64,000 nt of DNA from Mycobacterium stomatepiae (GTDB taxonomy: Bacteria > Actinomycetota > Actinomycetes > Mycobacteriales > Mycobacteriaceae). The DNA lies in NCBI RefSeq assembly GCF_010731715.1, contig NZ_AP022587.1, forward strand, positions 3,596,001 through 3,660,000, given 5' to 3'. Of the stretch, positions 44,858 through 53,042 are shown one piece after another (the stretch's first letter is position 1; every line of letters starts with the position of its first letter). The position numbers and the translations under genes are program-made. The notes under the pieces are model-generated. The model worked only from the letters and a program-made list of their open reading frames with translations, was not told where the DNA came from and ran no database searches.

Positions 44858-45772
44858 CTAGGCCGCGTCGACAACGAGGGTCCGGAAACGGTCGAGGGTT
44901 TCGAGCACGTGCGCGATGCTGTCGCCGGGCAGGTGGACGCTCGTCCAGGTGACTCCCAACTTCGCCAGCTTGTCCAGGCCGTCGAGGTAGGCGTCGGCGT
45001 TGAATTCATCGTCGGCGGGGCTGCCACCGTCGAAGTTGGCGAAGGTGATGTCGATCGCCGACCAATCGCGGCCCGCCGCATCACAGCGGCGCCACAGATC
45101 GTCGATGGCCACCGTAAGCTCCTCGGTGGAGGTGATCGCCGCCGTCCCTGCCGTCTGCGCCAGTTGGGGCGGGGCGGGAAACGGGCACCAGCCGTCGCCG
45201 TATTGCGCGACGCGCTGTCGGGCCGTCGTGGTGTTGCCCCCGATCCAGATCGGCGGGCTGTCGACGGGCCGGGGGTGTGCGGTGATGCCGCGCGCGCTGA
45301 AATGCTTTCCCTCGAAGGTGATGTCGTCGCCAGACCAGATCGCCCGGATCACTTGCAGGGATTCCTCGAACAGCTCGGCGCGTTCGTCGTAGCTGACACC
45401 CAGCGCGGCGAATTCGCGCTTGAGGTAGCCCACGCCGACTGCAAGCGTGAAGCGCCCCCCGGACAGCATGTCCAGAGTGGCTCCGGACTTGGCCACCACG
45501 AACGGGTTTCGGTACGGCAGCACCACGATGTTGGGGATCAGCCGCAATGTCGACGTGGTGGCGGCCGCGAAACCCAGTGTGACGAAAGGATCTAACGCGT
45601 CATGGCCGCCGGCTTCCAGCCACCGCTGCGACGGCGCGGGGTGATCGGTCAGGCCGAAACCGTGGATGCCGGCCGCTTCGGTGGCCGCGGCCACCTTCCC
45701 GATCCCCTCCCCGCTGACCAGCTCCGGGTTGTAGGGGTGGCTGTGCATCGGGTGGGTGATCGTGAAGCGCAT
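44858..45772 (-). CDS. LLM-class F420-dependent oxidoreductase
   Basis: The ATG at 45772 (MRFTITHPMHSHPYNPELVS) gives 304 residues; the longer ORF runs through the upstream thioesterase in another frame. The luciferase-like fold is seen in GFGLTDHPAPSQRWLEAGGH, PNIVVLPYRNPFVVAKSGAT, LDMLSGGRFTLAVGVGYLKR and PPIWIGGNTTTARQRVAQYG, as in mycobacterial F420-dependent enzymes. The reaction could be a reduction, dehydrogenation or F420-dependent monooxygenation. It is 16 bp from the upstream thioesterase stop, in the operon starting at 46670. Confidence 0.87.
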   Translation of the reverse strand: MRFTITHPMHSHPYNPELVSGEGIGKVAAATEAAGIHGFGLTDHPAPSQRWLEAGGHDALDPFVTLGFAAATTSTLRLIPNIVVLPYRNPFVVAKSGATLDMLSGGRFTLAVGVGYLKREFAALGVSYDERAELFEESLQVIRAIWSGDDITFEGKHFSARGITAHPRPVDSPPIWIGGNTTTARQRVAQYGDGWCPFPAPPQLAQTAGTAAITSTEELTVAIDDLWRRCDAAGRDWSAIDITFANFDGGSPADDEFNADAYLDGLDKLAKLGVTWTSVHLPGDSIAHVLETLDRFRTLVVDAA

Positions 45773-45788
45773 CGGGGTCGCCCAGCCG

Positions 45789-46670
45789 TCAGAAGCGAGC
45801 GCGCGAATCGATCGAGGTGTCGCTGGTGCGCAGCGGCCGGATAAGCGCCTCCTGCGCGAACGAACACAGCAGCTCGCCCTCCTCCGAGTGCACGGCGCCG
45901 CGCACATACGACATTCCGGCGCCGACCTGGGTGCTCTCGTGGGTGTAGAGCAGCCAGCCGCTCCAGCTCACCGGCTCGTGGAACGCCACCGAGATGCTCA
46001 TCGGGGCGGTGGACACGGTCAGGTGCGCCTGGGCGGTACCGATGCCCGCATGCGCACGCATGGTGGTGGAGATCCCGAGGTGGCCGGTGAAGTACGCCAA
46101 CAGCGCCTTGGCCAGATCGTCGCGGGCCGGAATCGGGTCGTAGTGCAGCCACGCGTACAGCTCCGGCGGGCCGACCTCGTCGGGGCTGTTGACGTCGACG
46201 ACGTCGACCAGGCGCAGCTCCCGGCCGACCATCGGCATCGGCGAGTGGATCGCGTCGGCGGGGGCCGCCACGTCGGGCTTGGGCAGGTGGTGGCGGATGA
46301 CGTCGGCCGTCGGGACGTCGGCCAGCACCGTGATGCTCAGGCAGCGGCGCCCGTTCTGGTGCACGGCCACGACCGCGGTCGCTGTCGACCGCCCCTCGGA
46401 CACGACGTCGAGCACGAGCTCGATCGGCGGGCCGACGACCACCGCGCGCGCGAACACCGCGTGCGCCGAGCGCACCGACTTGTCCGGGAAGCGTTTTGCC
46501 ACCGCGACGATCGCCTGGGCGAGCACCTGCGTGCCTTCCACCACCTGACGTTCGTCTCCAACCGCGATGCCGGTGTCCCCGGTGAACCGGTCGTCCCCAG
46601 TGGCTTGGACGTCGAACAGATCCAGCAGGCCCCGAACCGTCCACTCGGTCTGCGCAGATTCCGTGGTCAA
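45789..46670 (-). CDS. TesB-like acyl-CoA thioesterase
   Basis: The proposed start is a TTG at 46670 with GAGAGGCGG upstream, giving 293 residues; upstream in-frame sequence does not look like the family. The double hot-dog pattern is seen in SVRSAHAVFARAVVVGPPIE and, in the second half, MSISVAFHEPVSWSGWLLYT followed by GAGMSYVRGAVHSEEGEL-L. TesB enzymes hydrolyse medium or branched acyl-CoAs. It is the first gene of an operon with the F420 enzyme and the acyl-CoA dehydrogenase, and lies 41 bp from motif copy 2. Confidence 0.82.
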   Translation of the reverse strand: MTTESAQTEWTVRGLLDLFDVQATGDDRFTGDTGIAVGDERQVVEGTQVLAQAIVAVAKRFPDKSVRSAHAVFARAVVVGPPIELVLDVVSEGRSTATAVVAVHQNGRRCLSITVLADVPTADVIRHHLPKPDVAAPADAIHSPMPMVGRELRLVDVVDVNSPDEVGPPELYAWLHYDPIPARDDLAKALLAYFTGHLGISTTMRAHAGIGTAQAHLTVSTAPMSISVAFHEPVSWSGWLLYTHESTQVGAGMSYVRGAVHSEEGELLCSFAQEALIRPLRTSDTSIDSRARF

Positions 46671-46710
46671 ATCCGATCCGCCTCTCGCGATGCCAGCTTC
46701 CGGCTCAGCG

Positions 46711-46736
46711 TGACACTTTGGGTCGGATTTGTAAAG
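46711..46736. promoter_or_regulatory. conserved operator-like motif, copy 2
   Basis: Second copy of TGACACTT-N9-TTTGTAAAG, 41 bp upstream of the thioesterase start at 46670. Relative to that gene it is in the same orientation as copy 1 relative to the gene at 40605, and opposite to copy 3. Use in both orientations points to an operator rather than a -35/-10 promoter. Between copies 2 and 3 (46737-46942) nothing else was recognised. Confidence 0.65.
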
Positions 46737-46942
46737 CTTGGCTAACAAGCCTCCGACAAGCACTTTGGACGGCCCCCAACAGGACATCACGCCCTTTTCC
46801 CGCACCATGACCATTGAGGCGCCCAACGCGCCCCGCTGCCCGATCGGCTCTTCGAGCAGGCCAAGCCCGCGCGGACAGACGCGTATCACGAGGCTGTCGC
46901 GGGAGCTCGCTCGGGCCGATTGACACCAGCGCCGACATTGCA

Positions 46943-46968
46943 TGACACTTCTGCGGTGTTTTGTAAAG
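46943..46968. promoter_or_regulatory. conserved operator-like motif, copy 3
   Basis: Third copy of TGACACTT-N9-TTTGTAAAG, ending 10 bp before the ATG of the SMP-30 gene. A repressor bound here would block the start of transcription or translation. Together with copy 2 it frames the 308-bp divergent region 46671-46978, which has no gene of its own that I can support. Confidence 0.65.
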
Positions 46969-46978
46969 GCGTGAGCCG

Positions 46979-47814
46979 ATGATCCCCGAGCCGTTGGCCA
47001 ACGGGTTCTGCTTCGGCGAGGGTCCCCGGTGGTTCGAGGGCCTGCTGTGGTTTTCCGACATGCTGGGCGAAGCGGTACACACCTCGACCCTGGGCGGGGC
47101 GCTGACTACGTTGCCGCTGCCCGGGCACTCGCCGTCGGGCCTGGGTTTTCGCCCCGACGGATCGCTGCTGATCGCCTCGGCCGAAGACCGGCAGGTGCTG
47201 CGCTACGACGGAGAAAGCGTGGTAGCGGTCGCCGACCTGACCGGCCTGGTGCCGGCCAACCTCGGCGACATGGTCATCGACGACGCGGGGCGCGCCTACA
47301 TCGGCTCCCAGGCCCCCCAAGCTCTCGGGGGCGGCGTCATCGTGCGGCTCGATCCCGACGACAGCGCAGCCAAGGCCACCATTGTCGCCTCAGACCTCGA
47401 CTTTCCCAACGGCATGGTCATCACGCCGGACCGCAAGACGTTGATCGTCGCCGAATCGATCGGCCGCCGGCTCACCGCGTTCACCATCGACGACGACGGC
47501 GCACTAGGCGACCGACGGGTCTTCGCCGAAGGCCTGGACGGGCCACCGGACGGCATCGCGCTGGACGCCGAGGGCGGCGTGTGGACGTCGATGACGCTGG
47601 CTCACCAGTTCGAGCGGATCGTCGAGGGCGGCGCCGTAACCGATCGCATCGATATGGGCGAGCGGGTCGCGATCGCCTGCGCGCCGGCGGCCCCGAACGC
47701 CGCATCCTGTTTCTGCTGTCGAGCACCGACGCCTATCCTCAGCGCCTGGTGGGCACCCGGGGATCGCAGCTCGACGCCGTGCAGGTCGCCACGCCCGGCA
47801 CCGGGTCGCCCTGA
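46979..47814 (+). pseudogene. SMP-30/gluconolactonase-like protein, frameshifted
   Basis: The ATG at 46979 opens a six-bladed beta-propeller of the SMP-30/gluconolaconase/LRE type: FGEGPRWFEGLLWFSDMLGE, PNGMVITPDRKTLIVAESIG and DGPPDGIALDAEGGVWTSM. After RVAIACA the frame shifts near 47684 and the other frame gives GGPERRILFLLSSTDAYPQR to a TGA at 47814. One missing base restores ~278 residues. Such enzymes hydrolyse lactones using a divalent cation. In this cluster a lactone could come from a cyclic ketone oxidised by the monooxygenase, which is inference. Confidence 0.82.
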
Positions 47815-47833
47815 GACACCCGAGAGGAGACAC

Positions 47834-48667
47834 GTGACCGACTCCTATTACGAGCTGATCGACCCCCCTGGTGGCCTGGCCGACGCGTTGGGCGAGAAGT
47901 TCCGCGCGACCGACCTGGCTCGCGGCACCTGGTCGGCGGCGATCCAGCACGGCGGCCCGGTGTCGGCGCTGCTGGTCCGGGCGCTGGAGCGCTGCGAGCG
48001 GCGCGACGACACCCGGCTGTCGCGGGTCGTGATCGACCTGTTGGGCGGGGTGCCCGCCGACGGCGACCTCTGGGTCAGCGCGCGGGTGCAGCGCGGCGGC
48101 AAGCAGATCGAGCTGGTGACCGCCGAGATGCTGGCTACCGGCCCCGACGGCGCGCCCCGGCCCGTCGCGCGCGCCAGTGGTTGGCGGCTGCAGCTGCAGG
48201 ACACCCAGGCGATCGCGCACGCGGCGGCCGAGCTGCCCCGGCCGCGCGCCGAAGCCCGCAACCGCAACCTCAAGGCCAAGGAGTGGGACCGCAACTACGT
48301 GCACAGCCTTCAGTGGCTCTGGCTGACCGAGCCACTGAAGCCGGGCGCGGGCGAATCGTGGATCAAGCCGGAGGTCGACCTGGTCCAGGGCGAGACGATG
48401 ACGCAGCTGGAGCGGCTGTTCGCGGTGGCCGATTGCGCCAACGGCATCGGCAGCAAGCTCGACATCACCAAGTGGACCTTCTTGAACACCGATTTGGCGG
48501 TGCACGTCTTTCGCGTTCCCGACGGGGAGTGGGTCGGCATTCGCGCGGAGACCAGCTATGGGCCGGACGGCATCGGGTCCACGATCGGCACGTTGTACGA
48601 CGAGCAGGGCGCGGTCGGCGCTATCCAGCAGTCCGTCCTGGTGCGCCGCCGGCCACCGAAAGCCTGA
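47834..48667 (+). CDS. thioesterase-like (4HBT_3) acyl-CoA hydrolase
   Basis: The GTG at 47834 follows GAGAGGAGA and lies 19 bp after the SMP-30 stop; the product has 277 residues. It has the double hot-dog layout of the TesB-related 4HBT_3 family: FRATDLARGTWSAAIQHGGP, then SALLVRALERCERRDDTRLS, and the C-terminal half with WTFLNTDLAVHVFRVPDGEW and GIRAETSYGPDGIGSTIGTL. Probable acyl-CoA thioesterase of unknown substrate. It is part of the plus-strand operon SMP-30-thioesterase-TetR. Confidence 0.78.
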   Translation: MTDSYYELIDPPGGLADALGEKFRATDLARGTWSAAIQHGGPVSALLVRALERCERRDDTRLSRVVIDLLGGVPADGDLWVSARVQRGGKQIELVTAEMLATGPDGAPRPVARASGWRLQLQDTQAIAHAAAELPRPRAEARNRNLKAKEWDRNYVHSLQWLWLTEPLKPGAGESWIKPEVDLVQGETMTQLERLFAVADCANGIGSKLDITKWTFLNTDLAVHVFRVPDGEWVGIRAETSYGPDGIGSTIGTLYDEQGAVGAIQQSVLVRRRPPKA

Positions 48668-48685
48668 CGTGGGAGGGGAACGAGG

Positions 48686-49273
48686 ATGGCGAGTTCGGCA
48701 ATTCTTCGTAAAGTTTCTGATATGACGGAGCCGGCCGCCGCGATGACCGCGACCGATGCGGACACGTCGACGCGTCAGCGGATCCTGTTGGCGACCGCCG
48801 AGGTGCTGGGGCGCAACGGCAAAACCAAACTCAGCCTGTCCGAGGTCGCCACCCAGGCCGGGGTCTCACGCCCCACGCTGTACCGCTGGTTCGCGTCCAA
48901 AGAAGAGCTGCTGTCGGCGTTCTCACAATACGAGCGCCAGCTTTTCGAAAGCGGTTTGGTGCGAGCCACCGCGGGGCTCAAAGGCTACGAAAAGCTAGAT
49001 GCCGTACTGCGATTCATAGTCGAATACCAGCACTCCTACTCGGGTGTACGCATGGTCGATGTGGAACCCGAGCACACCATCGCTCAGTTCGCCCACGTGA
49101 TCCCGCAGATGCGCGACGGTCTGCAACGGCACCTGCCCGGACCCAACGCCGCCGTGAAGGCGGCGACCGTGATCCGAATCGCCATCTCGCACTACATCGT
49201 TCGCAGCGACGACGGCGAGCAGTTCCTGGCCCAGCTGCGGCACGCCGTCGGAATCAAACCGACTGTCGACTAG
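48686..49273 (+). CDS. TetR-family regulator, candidate controller of the three-operon regulon
   Basis: The ATG at 48686 has GGAGGGGAACGAGG upstream (195 residues); an ATG at 48722 gives 183 residues but lacks a ribosome site. The HTH is at residues ~30-75 (LSLSEVATQAGVSRPTLYRW-FASKEELLSAF). The ligand domain is helical. TTCGTAAAG at 48705-48713, resembling the right half of the regulon motif, falls between the two possible starts. As the last gene of an operon carrying the motif, it is the natural candidate for an autoregulating repressor of the motif-bearing operons. This is inference. Confidence 0.85.
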   Translation: MASSAILRKVSDMTEPAAAMTATDADTSTRQRILLATAEVLGRNGKTKLSLSEVATQAGVSRPTLYRWFASKEELLSAFSQYERQLFESGLVRATAGLKGYEKLDAVLRFIVEYQHSYSGVRMVDVEPEHTIAQFAHVIPQMRDGLQRHLPGPNAAVKAATVIRIAISHYIVRSDDGEQFLAQLRHAVGIKPTVD

Positions 49274-49295
49274 CGGTCCCCGCTTCGCAACGCCC

Positions 49296-49796
49296 TCACC
49301 ACAGCTTGGGTGAGCGGTAGAGGTTGCCGAAATCGAGGCGCTTCTTACCCATGGAAACCTCACCCACGGTTTCCATGGCACGTTGCAGCTCGGCAAGCCC
49401 GGCCGAGCCCAGGCGTTCACAGATTTCCCCGTCCAGCGCGGCTGCCGCGCTCCGGCGCGCCGTGACGAGCTCGACCGCTTTTGCCGTGAGTTCCACCACT
49501 TTCTCCCGCTGATCGGTCCTCGACGCAGCCACCCTTATATACCCGAGCCGGCCTAGTTCGGCCGTGATCTTGCTGGCCGCCTGACGACTGATAGCAAACT
49601 GCCGACCCATCTCCGAAATCGTCATCGGGCCGGGCTGACCGTACAGCGCGAACACATAGTTCAGTGGGAACTCACGACCTGGCAAACCAATAGCCGCCAG
49701 CTCCGCATCGATGCGCTGGGAGTAACTCCACCACGCAACCCGCAACGCCTCCCCGAAATCAGTCTGGGGCGCCTCTACGTCAGATTTGACAACCAC
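49296..49796 (-). CDS. MarR-family transcriptional regulator
   Basis: The 166-residue product from GTG 49796 is a MarR-type winged-helix protein: FALYGQPGPMTISEMGRQFA, then ISRQAASKITAELGRLGYIR and ASRTDQREKVVELTAKAVEL for the wing. It is convergent with the TetR gene 22 bp away. Its upstream region holds two copies of ATCATATATTTA 19 bp apart, likely its own site. The divergent gene encodes a Gly/Pro-rich exported protein, a possible target. Confidence 0.85.
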   Translation of the reverse strand: MVVKSDVEAPQTDFGEALRVAWWSYSQRIDAELAAIGLPGREFPLNYVFALYGQPGPMTISEMGRQFAISRQAASKITAELGRLGYIRVAASRTDQREKVVELTAKAVELVTARRSAAAALDGEICERLGSAGLAELQRAMETVGEVSMGKKRLDFGNLYRSPKLW

Positions 49797-49834
49797 GGTT
49801 AACAGTATAGGGCCGCCTGCTTAGGATTCGTTAG

Positions 49835-49865
49835 ATCATATATTTATTGTCTAATCATATATTTA
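49835..49865. promoter_or_regulatory. AT-rich direct repeats, candidate MarR site
   Basis: ATCATATATTTA occurs at 49835-49846 and 49854-49865, spaced 19 bp start to start. The stretch is very AT-rich for this genome. It lies between the divergent MarR and Gly/Pro-rich genes. The regulator-site link is inferred. Confidence 0.5.
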
Positions 49866-49904
49866 ATTACTGATCACATACGTCAGTTGACGATAAGGCC
49901 ACAG

Positions 49905-50771
49905 ATGATGACAAAGGGAATGCGGGCCGCCGATGGAAAGCACCAGCGGCAGCACACAATCCGCGGCTGCGGCGGATCGCACTCCCGGTTGAAGTCGGCA
50001 GTTCTTGCCGCGACGGCTGCAACCGCGATGTTCGCCGTGTTCGAAGCCGCGCAACCCGGTACGCCGGGGCCTGCTCTCGAATCGACATCGATCCGATTGG
50101 TGGACACCGAAACCGACCCGTCGCCGCCCCCGGGCCCACCGCCACCGCCACCGCTGTGCTTGGGCCCCACCCCGATCAATGACAACAGCCCGGAGGCCCA
50201 GGCGTTCTGCCAACGGCAGAACGAGAATTACCCGCTGATCTGGCCGATCTATCCGTGGTACCTCGACGACCCGTTGTGGAACACCCCGGGCTGGTGTCCG
50301 CCTCCGAGCCCGCCGCACTCGGTGCCATGGACACCGCTTACGCCGGCAACGCCAGTACCTCCGGTAACGCTGGTGCCCGCTAAACCAGACACCCCGGCAA
50401 CGCTGGTGCCCGGCAAACCAGATACCCCGGCAACGGTGGTGCCCGCTAAACCAGATGGCGGCGGAGCTCCCGCCGGCGGCCCCTCGGGCGGCGGGACCGC
50501 TGTCGTTGGCCCGACAGATGGCGGCGGCGGAGCCCCTGCCGGCGGTGGAACCGTCATCGTCGGCCCCACCAGCGGCGGCGCAGGCGGCCCTGCCGCCATC
50601 GGCGGCGGCCCCGGCCCAGCCATCGGTGGTGGCGCAGGCCCAGCCATCGGCGGCGGCCCTGCCTCTATCGGCGGCGGCGCAGGCCCAGCTATCGGCGGTG
50701 GCGGCGGCTTCGGAGGCGGCGGCCATAGCTTCGGCGGTGGTGGCGGCTTCGGAGGCGGCGGCCATCGCTAG
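49905..50771 (+). CDS. Pro/Gly-rich exported protein with repeats
   Basis: The ATG at 49905 (AAGG five bases upstream) opens about 288 residues; a TTG at 49887 is also in frame. A positively charged start and a hydrophobic stretch (LKSAVLAATAATAMFAVFEA) look like a signal or membrane segment. The mature part has a Pro run (SPPPGPPPPPPLCLGPTP), a globular-looking core with NYPLIWPIYPWYLDDPLW, three 11-residue repeats (PxTLVPxKPDT), and a long Gly-rich end (GGGGGFGGGGHSFGGGGGFG). No PE/PPE signature. Function unknown; a cell-surface protein is likely. Confidence 0.6.
   Translation: MMTKGMRAADGKHQRQHTIRGCGGSHSRLKSAVLAATAATAMFAVFEAAQPGTPGPALESTSIRLVDTETDPSPPPGPPPPPPLCLGPTPINDNSPEAQAFCQRQNENYPLIWPIYPWYLDDPLWNTPGWCPPPSPPHSVPWTPLTPATPVPPVTLVPAKPDTPATLVPGKPDTPATVVPAKPDGGGAPAGGPSGGGTAVVGPTDGGGGAPAGGGTVIVGPTSGGAGGPAAIGGGPGPAIGGGAGPAIGGGPASIGGGAGPAIGGGGGFGGGGHSFGGGGGFGGGGHR
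50361..50459. repeat. three 33-bp tandem repeats in the Pro/Gly-rich gene
   Basis: Units at 50361-50393, 50394-50426 and 50427-50459 differ at few positions and each encodes 11 residues of the type PATLVPGKPDT. Being in frame and spacer-free, they are protein repeats rather than a CRISPR array. Copy number may vary between strains. Confidence 0.85.
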
Positions 50772-50811
50772 TGCTGCACAGTCAGCGGGAAGCCAGCCCG
50801 GTGGGGGGACG

Positions 50812-50846
50812 ATTTCGGGCGGCGGGCATTGCCCGCCGCCCGAAAT
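50812..50846. terminator. bidirectional hairpin terminator between convergent genes
   Basis: ATTTCGGGCGGCGGGC, a three-base loop ATT, and the exact reverse complement form a 16-bp perfect stem. It lies between the stops of the Gly-rich gene (50771) and the FAD oxidase (50867), which converge on it. No long T run follows, which is normal for mycobacterial hairpins. Confidence 0.75.
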
Positions 50847-50866
50847 ATCGTCGCCGGAAGCCGTGA

Positions 50867-52245
50867 CTAGTCGAACAGCACCGCCGCATTGAGGTAACCG
50901 GTCGGGTCCAGCGCGGCCTTGACCGACCGCATCACAGTGATATCCGCTGGTTCCCTGGACATTTCGAGGTAGGCACGCTTGCGGCTGCCGACGCCGTGTT
51001 CGGAACTGACGTTGCCGCCGCACTGCGCGATCAAGTCCATCATCGGCGCGTACAACGCCTTCTCCTCGTCGACCGGCACGCGCAGCACGTTGAGGTGCAG
51101 GTTGCCTTCGCCGACATGGCCGAACAACACCGGCACAGCGTCGCTGACCCGCTCGCCGATCAACGTGGCCGCGTCCGTGGCGAACCCGGCGATCGCCGCC
51201 AACGGCAACGACACGTCGAACTTCAACGGTGGCCCGTACACGCCGAGCACCTCGGCCAGCGATTCGTGAACACGCCAAAGTCGTTGCTGAGCAACAACAT
51301 CCACGCCGACTGCCGGCTCGCCGCACATTGGTGCGTCGGCGAGCAGGTCGGCCAGCCGCTCGGTCTGATCGTGATCGGCGGCTAGCTCCACCAGCAGCAG
51401 CCAGTTCCCTTCGACCGGCGAGCTCACGGCCGCGCTGGCGAGGGTCAGGCCCCGAATCCGAGGTGCTCGGCGGTCAGCGTCCCGGCGCGGCCGTCGATCA
51501 ACTCGAGTGCGGCGATCCCGTCCACGTCGCGGAACGTGCGGCCGGTGTCGATCAGTGCGTCAAGCCCGTCGAAGCCACACACCGCGGTGACCCGGTGCGA
51601 CGGTGTGGGATGCAGCCGCAGATCCAGCGCGGTGATCACACCGAGAGTGCCCTCGGCGCCGACGAACAGTGCCGGTAGGTCGTATCCGGTGTTGTCGCTG
51701 CGCACCAGGCTGTGTCGGCGCATCAGCGACCCGTCGGGCAGCGCCACATCCAGACCGAGGACCTGTTCGCCCATGTTGCCGTAGCGGACGGTGCGCAACC
51801 CGCCCGCATTCGTCGAGGCCATGCCGCCGACCGTCGCGGTGTCGCGCGCGGCGAGGTCGACACCGAACACCAGTCCCGCCGTGGTCGCGGCGTGTTGCAC
51901 CGCGACGAGCGTGGCGCCCGCGCCGACCGCAATCCGACGCTCGACGGTGTCGATATCGCTTATCCCACACAGCCTTTCGGTGGAAAGCAGCACGTCGTCG
52001 TGCTCGGGAACGGTACCGGCCACCAGCGAGGTGCGCCCGCCTTGCACGGTGACGTGCGCCCCGGCGTCACGGCACAGCCGCAGCACCTCGGCGACCTGCT
52101 CGGCCGACCCCGGGCGAACCAGCGCGCTGGCGCGGCCCCGGTAGCGGCCGGTGTGGTCGACGCTGCGCCCGGATAGCACGTCGGGGTCGGTGACGACGTG
52201 CGTCGGTCCGACGATCCCTTTCAGGTCGTGCAAACTGCCCGGCAT
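50867..52245 (-). pseudogene. FAD-linked oxidase (Rv0161-like), frameshifted
   Basis: Two frames encode one FAD-binding type 4 oxidase. The first part, from ATG 52245 (TTG 52272 possible), has the FAD domain: SALVRPGSAEQVAEVLRLCR, VTVQGGRTSLVAGTVP, and DTATVGGMASTNAGGLRTVR-YGNM. At a run of four C (51450-51453) the frame shifts; the other frame continues with LTLASAAVSSPVEGNWLLLV and ends with FGHVGEGNLHLNVLRVP and SSEHGVGSRKRAY, the substrate domain. One added C restores ~459 residues, close to the length I recall for Rv0161. Homologues oxidise 2-hydroxy acids such as lactate or glycolate. Confidence 0.8.
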
Positions 52246-52279
52246 GTTCGCGGTTATAGCACCAGCCGGCAACTGCGCG

Positions 52280-53023
52280 TCAGAACAAGTCCTTGTGGTT
52301 CACGTCGGTGATCAGCCCGCCGTCCATCACGAACTCGCTGCCGGTGGCATAGGACGACTCGTCGCTGGCCAGGAACAGCACGAACGTCGCGACCTCCCGC
52401 ACCACCCCGGGCCGGCCCAGCGGAATGGTGACCATGTCCTCGGGCAGATGCTTGGTCATCGGGGTCTTGATGAACCCGGGGTGCACGGAGTTGACCCGGA
52501 TGTTGTGCGGCGCCAGTTCCAGGGCCGCCGACTTGGCCAAACCGCGCACGCCCCACTTGGACGCGACGTACGGGTGCACCATGGGTGCGCCACGCAGACC
52601 CTCGATCGAGGACACGTTGATGATCGAGCCGCCACCAGCCTCGATCATCGGGTCGACGGCCACCCGCATGCCCAGGAATGTCCCGGTCAGGTTGACGTCA
52701 ATGACCTTCTGCCACTTGGCCAGGTCAAAGCTCCGCAGCGGCCCGAGCGCGACGGTGCCGGCGTTGTTGACCAGCACGTTGAGCTTGCCGAATTCGCTGA
52801 TCGCGGTGGCGACCGCTGCTTCCCACTGGTCAAGCTGCGTGACGTCGAGGTGCACGTAGCGCGCGGAGTCGCCGATCTCCTCGGCCAGCGCCTTGCCCTG
52901 GTCGTCGAGGATGTCGCCGATCACCACCTTCGCGCCCTCCTCCACGAGCAGGCGCGCGTCCTCGGCGCCCATCCCGCCGGCGGCGCCACTAATCAGTGCA
53001 ACTTTCCCGTCTACCCGACCCAC
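52280..53023 (-). CDS. SDR-family hydroxysteroid/3-oxoacyl dehydrogenase (FabG3-like)
   Basis: The GTG at 53023 follows AAAGGAG; the product has 247 residues. SDR motifs are present: SGAAGGMGAEDARLLVEEGA at ~12-31, HLDVTQLDQWEAAV, LVNNAGTV, SIINVSSIEGLRGAP and YVASKWGVRGLAKSAALELA. The sequence closely resembles the 20-beta-hydroxysteroid dehydrogenase-like FabG3 (Rv2002) as I recall it. It stands in a minus-strand operon between a DapB-like reductase (20 bp) and the FAD oxidase. Substrate unknown; a sterol or fatty-acid derivative is plausible. Confidence 0.85.
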   Translation of the reverse strand: MGRVDGKVALISGAAGGMGAEDARLLVEEGAKVVIGDILDDQGKALAEEIGDSARYVHLDVTQLDQWEAAVATAISEFGKLNVLVNNAGTVALGPLRSFDLAKWQKVIDVNLTGTFLGMRVAVDPMIEAGGGSIINVSSIEGLRGAPMVHPYVASKWGVRGLAKSAALELAPHNIRVNSVHPGFIKTPMTKHLPEDMVTIPLGRPGVVREVATFVLFLASDESSYATGSEFVMDGGLITDVNHKDLF

Positions 53024-53042
53024 GTGAGGGTCTCCTTTCGAT

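Noticed and set aside
46738..46923. Small ORFs in the divergent region between motif copies 2 and 3
   Set aside because: No homology, no ribosome site, and the region is explained as a promoter; the minus-strand reading as an extended thioesterase N-terminus also does not resemble the family.
50361..50459. Possible CRISPR-like array
   Set aside because: The 33-bp units are contiguous without spacers, in frame, and encode a protein repeat.
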